Source: Cannabis sativa | Lineage: Eukaryota; Streptophyta; Magnoliopsida; Rosales; Cannabaceae | NCBI RefSeq assembly: GCF_029168945.1 | Contig: NC_083604.1 | Location: 9,850,812-9,914,811 of the forward strand | Direction: 5' to 3' | DNA: 64,000 nucleotides | In this document: piece by piece, positions 48,775 through 61,274 of the stretch | Numbering within the stretch: position 1 is the stretch's first letter | Layout of the letters: every line of letters begins with the position of its first letter | Notes under the pieces: generated by a model | The model's database searches: none | What the model saw: only the letters and a program-made list of their open reading frames with translations | Told to the model about the DNA's origin: nothing | Made by a program: the position numbers and the translations under genes

Positions 48775-50642
48775 TGTTGGGTTTTGTGCCTTAAATAAAA
48801 CTCATTTCTATATAATCAGATTTACTAATTAATAAAGATCAAAAATCATTTTATGTTGCATGGTTCACATGATTTATTTCATGATTGTATTTAATGTATA
48901 AATTCTATTAAGTCCAGAACATATGTATTTGTTCATGATTATAGTGTTGTCAACACAGTGGAATATAATCATGATTATATGTTCAAAAGTTTAATTCCTT
49001 GATTTGTCAGTTCACTAGATTTAGACTGGCATGATAATCAGCGATAGGTATACTTACACCTTGGATAAGTGTTATGTCCTTTCCAGGGCATTGGCAAAGT
49101 TTACCAGTGTCGGATGTATGGAGTAAACATTGGAAGGGACTGATATTCAACTTGGATTAGATATGATAAATTTACCGTAATATCTATTCAATTCAATATC
49201 ACTTAGTTGATCCTAGATCAAATGATCTTAATCCTGACATGATTAGCTTCCATCTCAAGAGTGTTATTCGTGTTCTTTGATTTGTTAGTTAAGCCTACTT
49301 TTTGGTCAGGGTGATACGTACATTTTGGGAACATGATAGTACAATTGAGTGGGAGCACTAAACAAAGATATGGAATCTATAGCTTCTATAGGTATTTAGA
49401 AGTGAAACGATAATTTCTTTCGAGCTTGGCTGAATAGAGATAAATGATTGAGATCTCATTTTAGTGATTATATTAGTTCACTAAAATATCATTTATAGGT
49501 GGCCAAGTGTTTTAAGGATAAAATACATTGAAAGGGTGTAACGGTAATTTTATCCCTATGCAATGTAGATCATCTATAGAGGATCATTGATTATTGGGAT
49601 TATAACAATGGATAATTAATAGCGTATCTATATCGTGGAATATATAGAGCATTCTATGTAACTGAGAGTGCAATTCCAAGTTCTATGGTGGATGCAATGA
49701 GGAATTAATAAGTTAGTGAATTTACTTGGTAAATTCTAGATCTACTTATTGGAAGCTCTGTTATATAGGCCCATGGTCCCCATACTAGTTGAGATAAACT
49801 GCTTATAAGACTCAGTTAATTGATTCTAGTTAATCAATTATAATTCTAAAATTAGACTATGTCTAGTTTATGAATTTTTCACTAAGATATGGCTTGATTG
49901 TGAAGAAATAGTGTTTTGGTATTTATTTGTTAATTAAGAGACTTTATGGAGTCTAATTAATAAATATTATAAATGACAATTTTATTTGATAATTATTTTA
50001 ATTATTAAAAAACAATTTTTGCATTTATAGGGTTGAAAGTGTAAAAAGTGGTACTTATGAAAAATAGATAAAATAGTTGAGAAAAATGACAAAGCCCAAA
50101 CTAATGTTGGGTCCATCATATGGCCGGCCATTAGAAGGGATTTTCACTCTATTTTTATCATTTTTTTAATCCTAATAATTCAACCCTAACCCTATTGAAG
50201 ATAGTATAAAAGGAAGGCTATGGTCTCTTCATCCAACTAATGCCTCCAAAGCTAAAAACCTAGCTTTTTGATGAGACCTCTTCCTTCTTCTTTCTTCTTC
50301 AATTCAAAAATACTTAGCCCTTCTTCACAAAATATATTCAGCCATTAGTGATTGAGTAAGTGTCCACACACATCAAGTTGGTCCTTAATCATAGTATGTA
50401 AGACTGTGAAGAATCCAAACACAAGGAAGGAGTTTCAGGCTCAGATCTTGGTGATACTCTACTACAAAAATGATATAAGGGTTAGAGATCTGAGTGGAAG
50501 GAGTCATTTAATTCCGCTGCACCCACTGTAAGGTTTCTCATAACTTTTATGTGTTTAAATTACATTATTTTAGAAATTCATATTAGGATGTTAAAAATAT
50601 ACATGGTAGTAAATCTAGATCCTGGTAAAACATATTCCAACA
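48775..50642 (+). mobile_element. Family-A solo LTR, plus orientation
   Basis: TGTTGGGTTTTGTGCC to TATTCCAACA, 1.87 kb, inverse of the LTRs at 31623 and 39695. Flanks are TACGG and TACGA, only a partial duplication. Plus-strand gag lies left and minus-strand RT right, so a rearrangement at this LTR is likely. Confidence 0.88.
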
Positions 50643-51804
50643 TACGATCCTTCCGGTTACACTCTACACGTCCTGTGCTTCTTGGGAGAAGGTATGTCGA
50701 TGAAGGCTTTGATCTTTTTCGGGCTAGCTTCAATTCCGTAAGACCTGACTATGAAACCCAAGAACTTTCGAGAGGAGACTCTGAATGTGCATTTCTTCCA
50801 ATTAAGTTTCATGTCATACTTTTGGATAACAGAAAAAACCTCTTCCAAATCATCACTATGTTCTCTAAAAGTTTTGGACTTCACGAGCATGTTGTCTACA
50901 TATAACTCCACATTTCTCCCAAGCTAGGCTTTGAACATTTTGTTTACCAACCGATGATAGGTTGCTCTGGCACTCTTCAACCTGAATGGCATGACTTTGT
51001 AACAATACACACACTTATTTGTCTTGAAGTATGTGTATTCTTGGTCCGCAATATGCATCTGAATCTGATTGTAGTCAGAGTACGCATCCATAAAGCTTAG
51101 CAATTTGTACCATGATGTTGCTTCCACCATTTGATCAATTTGCGAAAGAGGGAAGCGGTCTTTTGGGCATGCCTTGTTGAGATCTGTGAAGTCAATACAC
51201 ATCCTCTAGGAGTCTTTGGGCTTCGACCCTAGGACCGGATTTTCCAAACACATGGGCATAATGCTTCTCTAAAAAACTCAATGGAAGTTAGCTTCTCAAC
51301 TTTCATTTTTACTGCTTCTCCTCTTACCAGGAATAAGGCTCTTCTTTTCTGGTGGACTGGTGTGGCACTCTCATCAATATTCGGGTTATGGCAACTAACA
51401 TTTGGATTGATCCCTATCATGTCTAAGTACTGCATGCCAAGACAACTTGATTCTTCTTAACTGTTGACACAACTCTTTCTTTCATCGTTGGATGTAAATC
51501 TCTTCCCACTTTGATAGTTTTGGTGGGATCTGTATCACAGATGTTGACCTCTTCTACATCCTCTAGTAGCTTTATGACTCTCTCTATCCCAACCCTGGGA
51601 TCTAATTCATCTTCATACTCTTCTTGGATGGCTTCAGCTTCCGCTCGAACGGCCCTTTTGGGAGTAAAATTTATTTCTTCCCGAACCATGAACACAAATC
51701 AGACACAAACATTGTAACAACTACTTTCACTCCTTTGGTCACCTCTGACCACTCCAATGCTTTCGTTGTCGTAAGGAAACTTCATGCACAAATGCCTGAT
51801 GGAT
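50643..51804 (-). pseudogene. Tat/Ogre-like Ty3/gypsy pol relic (protease end to RT)
   Basis: In transcription order: MKFPYDNESIGVVRGDQRS (protease-proximal), REEINFTPKRAVRAEAEAI, DMIGINPNVSCHNPNIDES, MCIDFTDLNKACPKDRFPLS, KLLSFMDAYSDYNQIQMH and MELYVDNMLVKSKTFREH, the reverse transcriptase of the Tat/Ogre branch. The polymerase box reads YVDN instead of YVDD. Stops and a frameshift separate the pieces, and it ends near the usual LTGR motif at the solo LTR. RNase H and integrase are missing. Its upstream part continues at 54864 beyond two solo LTRs. Confidence 0.88.
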
Positions 51805-51809
51805 GTGAT

Positions 51810-53636
51810 TATTGGGTTTTGTACCCTAAATAAAATCCATTTCAATATAATTAGATTTACTAATTAATAAAGATCAGAAATTACATTTTATGCTGCATGG
51901 TTCACATGATTTATTTCATGATTGTTTGATGTATAAATTCTTTTAAGTCCAGAACATATAGTTATTCACAATTACAGTAATGTCAACACAGAGGATTTTA
52001 ATTGTGATTATATGCTTCAAAAGACAATCTCCCTGATTCATCAATGCACTAGATTTACACTGATGTGATAATCAGCGATAAAGTATACTTACACCTTGGA
52101 TAAGTGTTATGTTCTTTCCAAAAACGTTGGCAAAGTATGCTAGTTTTCGGATGTATGGAGTATACATTAGACTGGACCGATATTGATCTTGGTAAAGATA
52201 TTATAATCTTATCGTTGTATCTTTCTAAGTCAATATCACTGGTTGATCTTAGATCAAAATATCTTAATCCTGACATGCTTAGGTTCAATCTTAGGAGTGC
52301 TATTCATGTTCTTTGATTTGTTAGTTAAGTCTACTTTTTGGTCAGGGTGATACGTACATTTTGGGAACATGATAGTACAATTGAGTGGGAGCGCTAAACA
52401 TAGATATGGAATCTATAGCTTCTATCTGGACATAGAAGTGAAACGATGATTTCCTTCGAGCTTGGCTTAATAGAGATAAATGAAAGAGCTCTTGTTTCAG
52501 TGATTATATTAGCTCACTGAAATATCATTTATAGAAAGCTAAGTGTTTTAAGGATAAAATACATTGAGGGGTGAAACGGTAAATTTATCCCTACTTGGTG
52601 TAAATCATCTATAGAGGATCTTTGATTATTGAGATTAGAAAGATGGCTAAATGTTTATGACGTATCTATATCGTGGAACATATAGAGCGTTCTATATGAC
52701 TGAGAGTGCAATTTCAAGTTCTATGGTGGATGCAATAAGGAATTAATAAGTCAGGAAATTTACTTGGTAAATTCTAATTTTGCTTATTGGAAGCTCGGTT
52801 GTATAGGCCCATGGTCCCCATACTAGTTGAGACCATACTGCTTGTAAGACTCAGTTAATTGATTTTAATTAATCAATTATAATTCTAAAATTAGACTATG
52901 TCTAGTTTATGAATTTTCACTAAGCAAGGGCTTAATTGTGAAAAAAAGAGATTCTGGGGTTTATTTATTAATTAAGAGACTTTATTCAGTCTAATTAATA
53001 AATACATTAAATGACAATTTTATTTGATAATTAATTTTAATTATTAAATAAATAGTTTTGGCATTGAGGTGCTTAAAATTGGAAAAATGGTATTTTTGAG
53101 AAAATAAGGAAAAATTGTTGAAAAATGGCAAAATTCTAAAATGGGGCCCACATCCTATGGCTGGCCACTTAAGAGGGATTTTCCATTTAATTTTTTTCTC
53201 AATATTTTAATGCCTAATAATTCTAACCTAAACCTAGGTGGTTGCCTATAAATAGATAGTGATGGCTCACACTTAAAGATGATGAAAATTCAAGCCTTCA
53301 GTAAAAATTTCCTGAGCCATCACTCCTTCTATTTTTGAACCAGTCTTATTCTCTATCTCTCTTCATATTTTCATACCCTTTAGTGATAGAGTAAATTCCC
53401 ACACACATCAAGTGGTACTCAATCATAGTGTGTAAGGGTGTGAAGAATCTAGATTCAAGAGAAGGACATTCGGGCTCAGATCTGAGTGGAAGGAGTCATT
53501 AATATTCCACTGCACCCACTGTAAGGTTTCTGAAACTTTATGTGTGTTTATTTACATTGTTTTAGAAATTCATATTTAGGATGTTAAATAACATACATGG
53601 TAGTAAATTTAGATCCTGGTAAAATATATTCCAACA
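51810..53636 (+). mobile_element. Family-A solo LTR, plus orientation
   Basis: 1.83 kb, TATTGGGTTTTGTACC to ATTCCAACA, flanked by GTGAT (51805-51809 and 53637-53641). The first bases have decayed from TG to TA. Confidence 0.9.
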
Positions 53637-53641
53637 GTGAT

Positions 53642-54858
53642 TGTTACGAATTTTTCTGTTTATTACGCAAGTGTACGTATCAAGTAGTATCTCACGCAAG
53701 TGAGGTCGAACCACAGGGAATTGGATTGAGTACTACTAAATTATAATTATGATTCTATTTGGTAAAGTAATAAGTCGCAATTTTAAAAGTAAATAACTCA
53801 GAAATTAAAGAGAAAATAAACGAAGATTAATCAAGATGAGAGATTAGGGAGGTGAATCCTGTTGATAAGTTACCTATGTTAATGCCTAATTGCTATCCTT
53901 ATCTCAATGTGAAAGACAGATTATAAATTAACCTAACTCTTTTCAGATCTTTTAGGTTCTAAATAATATGTTCTCTAATTAACTTCTTAATTAGATCAAC
54001 ACAAAATTAGCATTAAGCAATAATCTATTAGTCACTAGGCTATGTAAATACTTTCGTTTTACATCAAAACGTAGACTATCCAAATTTTAGCATTCCTAAT
54101 TCTCACTTTTCAGATTTCGAATTAGGATCATAGAGCATGTAAAAGGTGATCAAGCTTGCACATGAAATTAAACACAAACAAAGATAGTATTCACACATAA
54201 GATGAAGGAATGGCAATTATTTATTAACTAGGCATAAACTTAAACAACATTCATCATCCTCCCTTATTGGGAAATTTAGTTCATAATAACTCTAAAAACA
54301 TCCATGATTAATTCAGAAATAAAAAAACAAACATAAAGATGAATAAAAAGGGTAAAAGAAAGAAACTAGAAGGTGGTATCGCTCCGGGTCTTCAAGATAG
54401 CTTCCTCTCCACTTTGCCTCCACTATTAGGTCTGTTTTTGCTTGCCTTTGACCTTCAATGTCGTATTCCTTATATAGGGATAAGTGGTGAGCCTCCAATT
54501 GAGTGAAAAATCAAAATTAGGTCAAATCTGCGATTTCCGTACATAGTCGCGACTAGCATTTAAGCTGGTCGCGACTACAGGCAAAACTCGAAAAACCGAG
54601 TTTCTGCCTATCTTACGAAGTCGCGACCTGGGTCGCGACCAGGCTCATCAGAGGTCGCGACTACTGATGCTTCAGGAACCAAATTTTCCAATTTTTCCAA
54701 GTTTGTCCCAGTTTTTCGCCATTTGACTGAATTCGAACTTTAACACCCCGGGAACCTGAAATAATGAAAATCAAGCGTAAAACTGCTCCAAAAGACACCA
54801 ATAGACGAGATAATGCTAACTTTAAAGACCCGAAATATAGGTTAATTATAACCTAACA
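53642..54858 (-). mobile_element. Solo LTR of a second family, 1.2 kb
   Basis: TGTTACGAAT to AACCTAACA, flanked by GTGAT on both sides (53637-53641 and 54859-54863). A minus-strand TATA box (CCTATATAAGG, about 54480-54470) gives orientation. It contains a cluster of five GTCGCGAC palindromes. The ORF at 54313-54498 has no known domain. Confidence 0.85.
54546..54661. repeat. Five GTCGCGAC palindromes in 116 bp
   Basis: Copies at 54546, 54568, 54620, 54632 and 54654 inside the solo LTR, in otherwise AT-rich sequence. Confidence 0.9.
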
Positions 54859-54863
54859 GTGAT

Positions 54864-57318
54864 TGTCCCAAAATTAACTAAGACAGGTCGTCCGAGTATA
54901 GCGTTGTAGGCTGTGGGACAATCCACAACCATAAAAGTGCAGTGCTTGAAGGTACAAATGTTGTTCTCCCCTATTAACGTGACTAGAAGCTAGATCTTCC
55001 CCAACAGCTCGATTACCTAGAATGAGAATTTGAACAAGATGTTAACAGAACTCCCATTGTCCATGAGCACTCATGAAACTCTCTTGTTGGAAATTTGAGC
55101 CTCAATGACTAAAAGGTTATTATGGGGAAATGTACATGCCTAATGTCTTCCTCCGTGAAAGTAATTGGATAGTTTGTCATCTTTTGACGTTGTGCTAGCG
55201 ACTACACTAGAGCGCACATCTCCCCTTCACCTTCTAAATCCTTCAAATATTTACTATAGGAATTGCGGGTCCTTCCTACAATATGTGGTCCCCCGAAGAT
55301 GGTGACCATAGATAGGCAGTAGAGCCAAACCTAGTAGATAGGGGCTCTCTGGTCTCGGAGCCAAAATTGGGAGTGTAACGTGAGCTAGGAGAGCAAGCAA
55401 GGATAGAAGCTGTGTTCTAGAAGCTTGAGGGTGACCTACTCCTTGCGGAGGATTTATAATCCCATACTATCATAGGACACGCAACTGTGTTGTGAATGAC
55501 CCCTTGTTCAGGATAAATAACTGGGATTTAGATCCATTGGCCTAGGTGTCCGGCTTTGACTAGAGATTCAATTTCAAGTAGTCACACTCATTGGTAGTGT
55601 GCCCTTCATCTCCGTGGTACTCACATCTCTTGATCTGGTCTCTCTTCTGCTTACCTCCCGAAGGCATCCTTGGAGGCTTATGGTAGTGGACCATGTTGCA
55701 GGTTGCTTTGTACACATTCTCTCGAGTGTCAATTAGGTTAGTGTACTCAAAAAATTTTGATTCATACTCTTCCTTGGTTTTTTCAAAGTTTCACTTTGAT
55801 TCTGGTTTTTTCCACCCCTCTTGTTCTTGGAATGGCTTACGTTTTTGTTCTGGAACCTCCGTTTGTTGCTTCGACTGCCTGGGAGCGATACTACATCTAA
55901 TTTTTGTCGCTCCATGCCCAGAGAAATGGGTTTGTGTTGGCTCATGCCTGGCAGTAGAAGGTCCATAAACGATTGGAGAGTATTGGGTTCTGGGAAGTGT
56001 AAGTGCCAAAATCATTACTTGTAGGGTGAAACTGGGTGTAGATGCGGAAGAAGTTGGAGTCGAAGGGACTCCAAAATCTTGTAGATAGGCATCTTCCAAA
56101 TTGATGATACCTTGTGCATTGGCAATGAACTCAGACAGAGTCTCAGCCCTTTTTCTTTGCATTTTCTCCCCATAACAAGGAGCCAATATTGTAAGTCCAT
56201 ACAGAAGGGCTACGAGCTTCTTGTCATCGCTAACCTTGGTCTTAGTTGTTGCCTCCGTCATCATTTGAATAAAGGTTTTCAAGCTTTCACTTAGTTGTTG
56301 CTTGATGTTGGTGAGAGAATGGACCTCCGTATCATAGTCTCTTGCTGCAATAAACTGCTTCCGAAAGCAGATTATAATTCTTTCTAGCTATGGATTAATC
56401 TGAGAGTTAACCTTTTCCACTAGTCTTTCGCAAAACTTGGTTAGCGTTAATAAAAAATAGATACAATTGGCATCATCGCTTACTCGTGCTACTTTCATCA
56501 TCTTGTTGTATTTTGATAAGTGGGTCCTAGGATCTGTACAACCATCATACAACTCGATCTGTGGCATTTTAAAATTCTTAGGTAGTGGGGCTTCCGTGAT
56601 CCGCCTGACACGCGGTTTTAGGTCCTCATCCTTTGAATCTAAGAGGGCCATACTTTGCTTCCAAATAAGTATTGTCAATGCAACAATTTGGTCTTCCAAT
56701 ATCTTTGTATCACTACCTGGAAGGTTGCATCCACGAGCCTTATCATTTAAGTGATTCTTGAGGTCATTTCCACGTGGCCTCACCTTCTCTCCTTTGGGAT
56801 TTTTGTATTTAGCGTCAAGACACCTTCAGAGGTCCACATTGGACCAACTGTCGTCAGAGAAGTGTTCTGTCCAACCATCCTGATTAATGGAATTGCTAGG
56901 GTGGTTTTTCCTTCTCTTGGGCCTGGGTACTTTCGCACCAGGCCCTTTTGGCGTAACTTTGCCTTTTACAGCAGAAAGACGTCCAAGCCCGAAGGCATCG
57001 GTGGCCTTCTGCGTTCGCAAGGGCTAGCTGGCTAGATTCACGCTTTTTCTAGAATGTAAGGGAGTTGTTTTGTTTGAAGGCTCACTCACTTTCGCCTTCC
57101 CCTTGTCCTTTGCAGGAGCTAAAGTTTTGGCGTTAGTAAGGTTTGCTTTATTTTCTTCGTTGACAACTTCCACCGAGGCATCCTCCTCAGAATCTTCCTC
57201 TAAGTCTCTAAATTTTGCATGTAGGCGAGCCATTATCCTCTCTATCTTTTGAGAGACCACTTCTTGATGGGCTAACTTCTACTGGGTCTCGTGTAGTTCG
57301 TTGGATACTCAAACAAGA
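54864..57318 (-). pseudogene. Tat/Ogre-like gag-protease relic
   Basis: Continues the pol relic upstream. Protease-like sequence DCPTAYNAILGRPVLVNFG lies at about 54920-54864. The gag tail with EGHTTNECDYLKLEIES-like sequence lies at 55620-55560. Gag pieces are at 56282-55791 ([20 protein letters not shown]), 56783-56388 ([20 protein letters not shown]) and 57260-57024 (acidic, then Lys-rich). Frames change and stops occur throughout, so it is not expressible. A hAT-type MITE splits it from the N-terminal piece. Confidence 0.85.
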
Positions 57319-57326
57319 TCTGGGTC

Positions 57327-57693
57327 TAGGGGTGTTCATAAAAACCGAAAAACCGAAACCGACCATCAAACCGACCAGACCGTAACCGAATTTTCGGTTC
57401 CACGTCATCACCGAATTTGGCGGTCGGTTTCGGTTTCGGTTTTTTTGACACGGCGGTCGGTTTCGGTTCTTGAAATAAAAAAATAGTTTAACCAAAAAAC
57501 CGTCAAAACCGCCAAAAACCGCCTAAAACTGCCTAAAACCGCCAAAAACCACCCAAAACCGCCAAAAACCGCCTAAAACCGCCAAACCGAAAACCGCCAA
57601 AAACCGTACGGTCGGTTTTATACGGTTATAATTTCTAAACGGTCGGTTATAAAATTTTAAAAACCGACCATAACCGACTGATTTTCACCCCTA
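57327..57693. mobile_element. hAT-type MITE, 367 bp, with AACCGCC repeats
   Basis: 8-bp target duplication TCTGGGTC (57319-57326 and 57694-57701) and TIR TAGGGGTG / CACCCCTA, both typical of hAT elements. The interior is a dense array of ACCGAAA, CGGTCGG and AACCGCC(A/T)AAA motifs (57350-57670). The apparent ORFs 57208-57495 and 57301-57486 are chance frames in the repeat. Confidence 0.88.
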
Positions 57694-57701
57694 TCTGGGT
57701 C

Positions 57702-58027
57702 TTGTTAATAATAGTATCCATCATTGTAGTAACAATCTTGACATATGCTTCATCATCCTCTTCTTCATTCTTGTCGGTAGGGTGTTTGCCTTTGACTTGT
57801 TTACGACATTGAGTTGGGCCATCCCCTTTGTCGTCAGCTTTCGATGTATCCCCTTCTCTCACATTGCTCGGCTGGGTGTGCTCTAGAAGAGAGGGTTTAC
57901 ATCTTCCATGACCACGTCGGGGTTTTCGTGAGGAGTCTTCTTTATCACTGTTTTGGGTGTAGCCACCATGGTTGTAGTAACAGCGTGGCTCAAGTCTTTC
58001 CTCAGCTCTCAGTAAAAATACCAAAAT
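57702..58027 (-). pseudogene. N-terminal gag piece of the Tat/Ogre-like relic
   Basis: MVFLLRAEERLEPRCYYNHG through KEDSSRKPRRGHGRCKPS to NEEEDDEAYVKIVTTMMD, a charged leader before gag. The upstream LTR-like end TTGGTATTTTTACTGAGAGC lies at about 58027-58008, near the expected primer site. Confidence 0.65.
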
Positions 58028-58640
58028 ATTTATCGAGATTTTTAGAAACTAATTAAATAAGATCTTAAGAACTAATAATAACAGTAAATAAAGTAGATTA
58101 TAATCTTTATGTGGTTCAGGCGTTAATTATCCATAGTCCACGAGTCAGTATATTGGCTTGAAGACTAGTAAATGTATTACATATGGTGTTTACAGTAAAA
58201 CCCTAACTCCTCTCTCTTGGTTTTTCTTAAAGAAGAAGAAAGCTTAGAGAGAATTTGGCAAAGCGTCAACTCCCCCTTTTGTGTAGAAATAAAGGGATAT
58301 TTATAGGCTAAAGTGCGGGCATGAACATACTCATGACCCGTCTAAGTTTTTTGCAAAAAGTCCACCCTCTATTGGGGTAAAATACATAAACATCTGACTA
58401 TTGGGCCCCCATGATGGTTCTTTCTCGTGAGGCGAGTGATCCGTACAATGGGGACCATTGCTGGTTCATGGCACGTGTCGAGCAAAGGTCTGCACTTGGT
58501 GAACAAAACACTCAAAGGTACGTGTACTACCATGGTCTGATGCAGGGGACAAAATCTGATTCTGTGTCAGAAAAGAATAACCGTCAATAAAGCCATCTGA
58601 CTTGGACTCTTCGCATGGCTCTTCGGCACTTCCCTGTATA
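58028..58640 (-). repeat. Probable 5' LTR of the Tat/Ogre-like element, limits unclear
   Basis: Minus-strand TATA box (CCTATAAATATCCC, about 58304-58291) followed by leader-like sequence with TCTCTCTTGG and a TCCACGAG/CGTGGACT segment. The right boundary was not found, and no duplication was seen. Confidence 0.5.
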
Positions 58641-58646
58641 CTCAAG

Positions 58647-58844
58647 TTAGTCGATCTTCTTCGAGACTTGGAGGGATGGTGAAGATTCCAGGTCCTTGGT
58701 AGTCATTTGCCACTTGGCAAATCTCTCTACCTCTCTCGAGTTAGACCTTTCTCTTCTCAGGCCTACATAATCATTCGAGGACCTTCTGTAATTAAGGGAA
58801 CTTAATCGGCTTTCACTTGAATTGTTTTTTTCTATCTTTGCCAC
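58647..58844 (-). CDS. Unrecognised small ORF, 65 residues
   Basis: MAKIEKNNSSESRLSSLNYR and then SNSREVERFAKWQMTTKDLE; Ser/Arg-rich and soluble. It sits upstream of the Tat/Ogre-like LTR TATA box in the same orientation, so it may be an ORF in the U3 part of that LTR. No known domain; may be chance. Confidence 0.25.
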   Translation of the reverse strand: MAKIEKNNSSESRLSSLNYRRSSNDYVGLRRERSNSREVERFAKWQMTTKDLESSPSLQVSKKID

Positions 58845-58849
58845 TCATC

Positions 58850-61246
58850 TGAAAACTAAATAACAGTAAGAATGTGGACCAATATATTTAGGCTCAAGAA
58901 TATTATTTATATATTTTATTTGTTAATTTTTTATATAATTAATTCTAAATACACAATAATTGCATACAATGATGGAGTGTAATTTTGATTTATGTATTTC
59001 GAAGAAAAGTCTATCAGTAGAAGTAATTGACTCAACTTAAATAAAGAGACCACTCATTAATACGCCAAGTAATATGTTTATCCAGATGTATTTGCAAAGA
59101 AAATTTAAAAAAGTGTTTTTAACTCTTCTTGCAAAATGATATATACATATATCCAATACTATTAGATATCGTGTTTTTCAATTAACTAATTATCCAATAT
59201 ATATTTTAACAATCTATCCAAGAATATAACACCTTCACAAACTATTATTTTATTTTGTCCAGATGTGTTTCCCAAACTATCCGCCAATTATATATGTTTA
59301 TTTTCTTTTTACAAAGACATATAGATGTGTTGGAATTATGTTACTTAGCTTATAAATTATTATAAACTAGTTAACAGGTTGTACTTTGGGTGTGATTGTA
59401 TTTATTTAGTGATAATTTTTTTAAAAATATTTATTTTCAAAAAATAATAAATTTATAAAAAAAAAAAATTAAAGAATTCTTTAAAAAAAATATATTATAC
59501 AGTTTCTTATATAAAAAAATACAAAAAAAAATATCTTCAAATATATTAAACAATCCTCATAAAAATAGAGATCTATAACAAAAAAAAATTATAAATCTAT
59601 TTAAAATTTATCATATAATTTCTAAACAACCGTTATTCACCACTATATTTAAAGTTGATGTGATCATCAACGTATCTCACTTATAGTTATCATTAATATT
59701 ATTTCCAATAAGTTCACTCTATACATAAAATAAATTATTTTCTATGCATTTTTGGATGATTAGTTAATATTAATTGTATGTGTTCTCTCTCTGCACAACT
59801 GTATATGTAGATTTTTTTTTTTAATATATATAATTATTTATTAGTTATTGTATATTATGTAGGTTTTCTTTTAATTTTTAATTATTTAATGATCTTTAAT
59901 TAAATAAATGAAAAAATGAGAGAATTAATAAGGAGAGAATTTAAAGTTAAAAAAATAAAGAGAATTAAGGAGAAAGTTGATAGAATAAAAAAATGAGATA
60001 ATTAAAGAGAGAATATAAAGTAAAAAATAAATAAATAAAAGAATTAAGCAAGTAGTTGATGCAAATTTAGATAGATAGATATATAAATATCTAATTGAAG
60101 ATGGAATTCAAATTGAAATTCAAATGATATATGTTATTAGAAATAAGAAAATAGATTAAATCTATAGATTAAAAATCTTTCTGAATTTTTATATTTATAG
60201 AAATTTAATTTTTATGTTAGTTTTTGTCTCATTATTTTGTTTAAATGCTAAGGTGTCTTTGTATTTAGTAATTTTGCTTTTCAAAATTTGACAACTATCA
60301 AATCGTACTCTTTCAAAATAAAAACGAGAAGGATTAATTTTTTTTTATTTGGTAAATCTTAAAAAATTAATTTAGAACTTAAAAAAAATTATTTTGAATA
60401 ATTAAATTAAATTTTAAAACTAATTAAGCGATTTAAAAATTATTTATTTATTATTAAGAAAATGCATTTAGATATATAAAAAATATTTTAAAATTTCAAT
60501 TTTTGTAAAAAATAATTTTTGCGGGAATAAGTTTGAGTCTTTTCTTTTCTTTTTTTTTTTTTTTTTTTGAGAAAATCTAGATTTGTTTAAGTAAACATAG
60601 CATTTTTTAGTCTAATTTCTATTTTTTTTAAAATAATTTTATATTTTTATTTAATTTTGAATATTTTTCTTTATTTTTTTAGATATGAATTTATTTAATT
60701 TTTAATTATTTCTTTACTTTTTTCAAAAAAAAATTAGTTTGTTTAAATTATTTATTGAATTTTTAATAATTTTGGTTTGATTATTAAGATACGCGTTTAT
60801 AAATAAATAAAATTTGAAAATATTTTTTTAAGAATAATTTAGATTTTTTTAAGTAAATTTAATATTTTAATTAAGTTTTTTAATAATTTTTATTATTATT
60901 TTTTAGAATTAATAGAACATAATAATTTTTAAAATTAATTTTGTTAATAAAAGTGGGTAAAATTTATATTAGTCAAAGTTCAAAAGTAAAAATATTAATT
61001 TTTAAAAGTAAAAGAAATTGAACCTAACAAAAAAAAATATAATTATGTAACTACTATATTTTAAGAATAGTTTTAAGAAGATTTATAATTTATGAGACAT
61101 AATAATAGTGTCGAAAATTTAAGAAGTTAACGTACTAATTATTCTTATTATAAATATCGTTTCAAATTATTTGGTCACTAAAAGATTGTATGTATTTAAA
61201 AATCATATCCAGTATAACATACATATATATTATACATATATATATA
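58850..61246. other. Intergenic, very AT-rich
   Basis: Long A and T runs (for example poly-T at 60548-60568), no ORF or RNA gene supported. Confidence 0.55.
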
Positions 61247-61274
61247 CTAGTAAAAAGTTACGTGCGAAGCACGT
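61247..61274 (-). mobile_element. Helitron 3' terminus
   Basis: On the minus strand a hairpin ACGTGC-TTC-GCACGT (61274-61260) is followed nine bases later by CTAG and a T, the Helitron end rule (hairpin, short spacer, CTRR before T). The element body extends to higher coordinates; its TC start was not found, so length is unknown. No Rep/helicase ORF is seen, so it is non-autonomous. Confidence 0.7.

Noticed and set aside
55693..55968. Plus-strand ORFs at 55693-56294 and 57301-57486
   Set aside because: They are antisense to the gag relic or lie in the hAT MITE repeat and have no domain.
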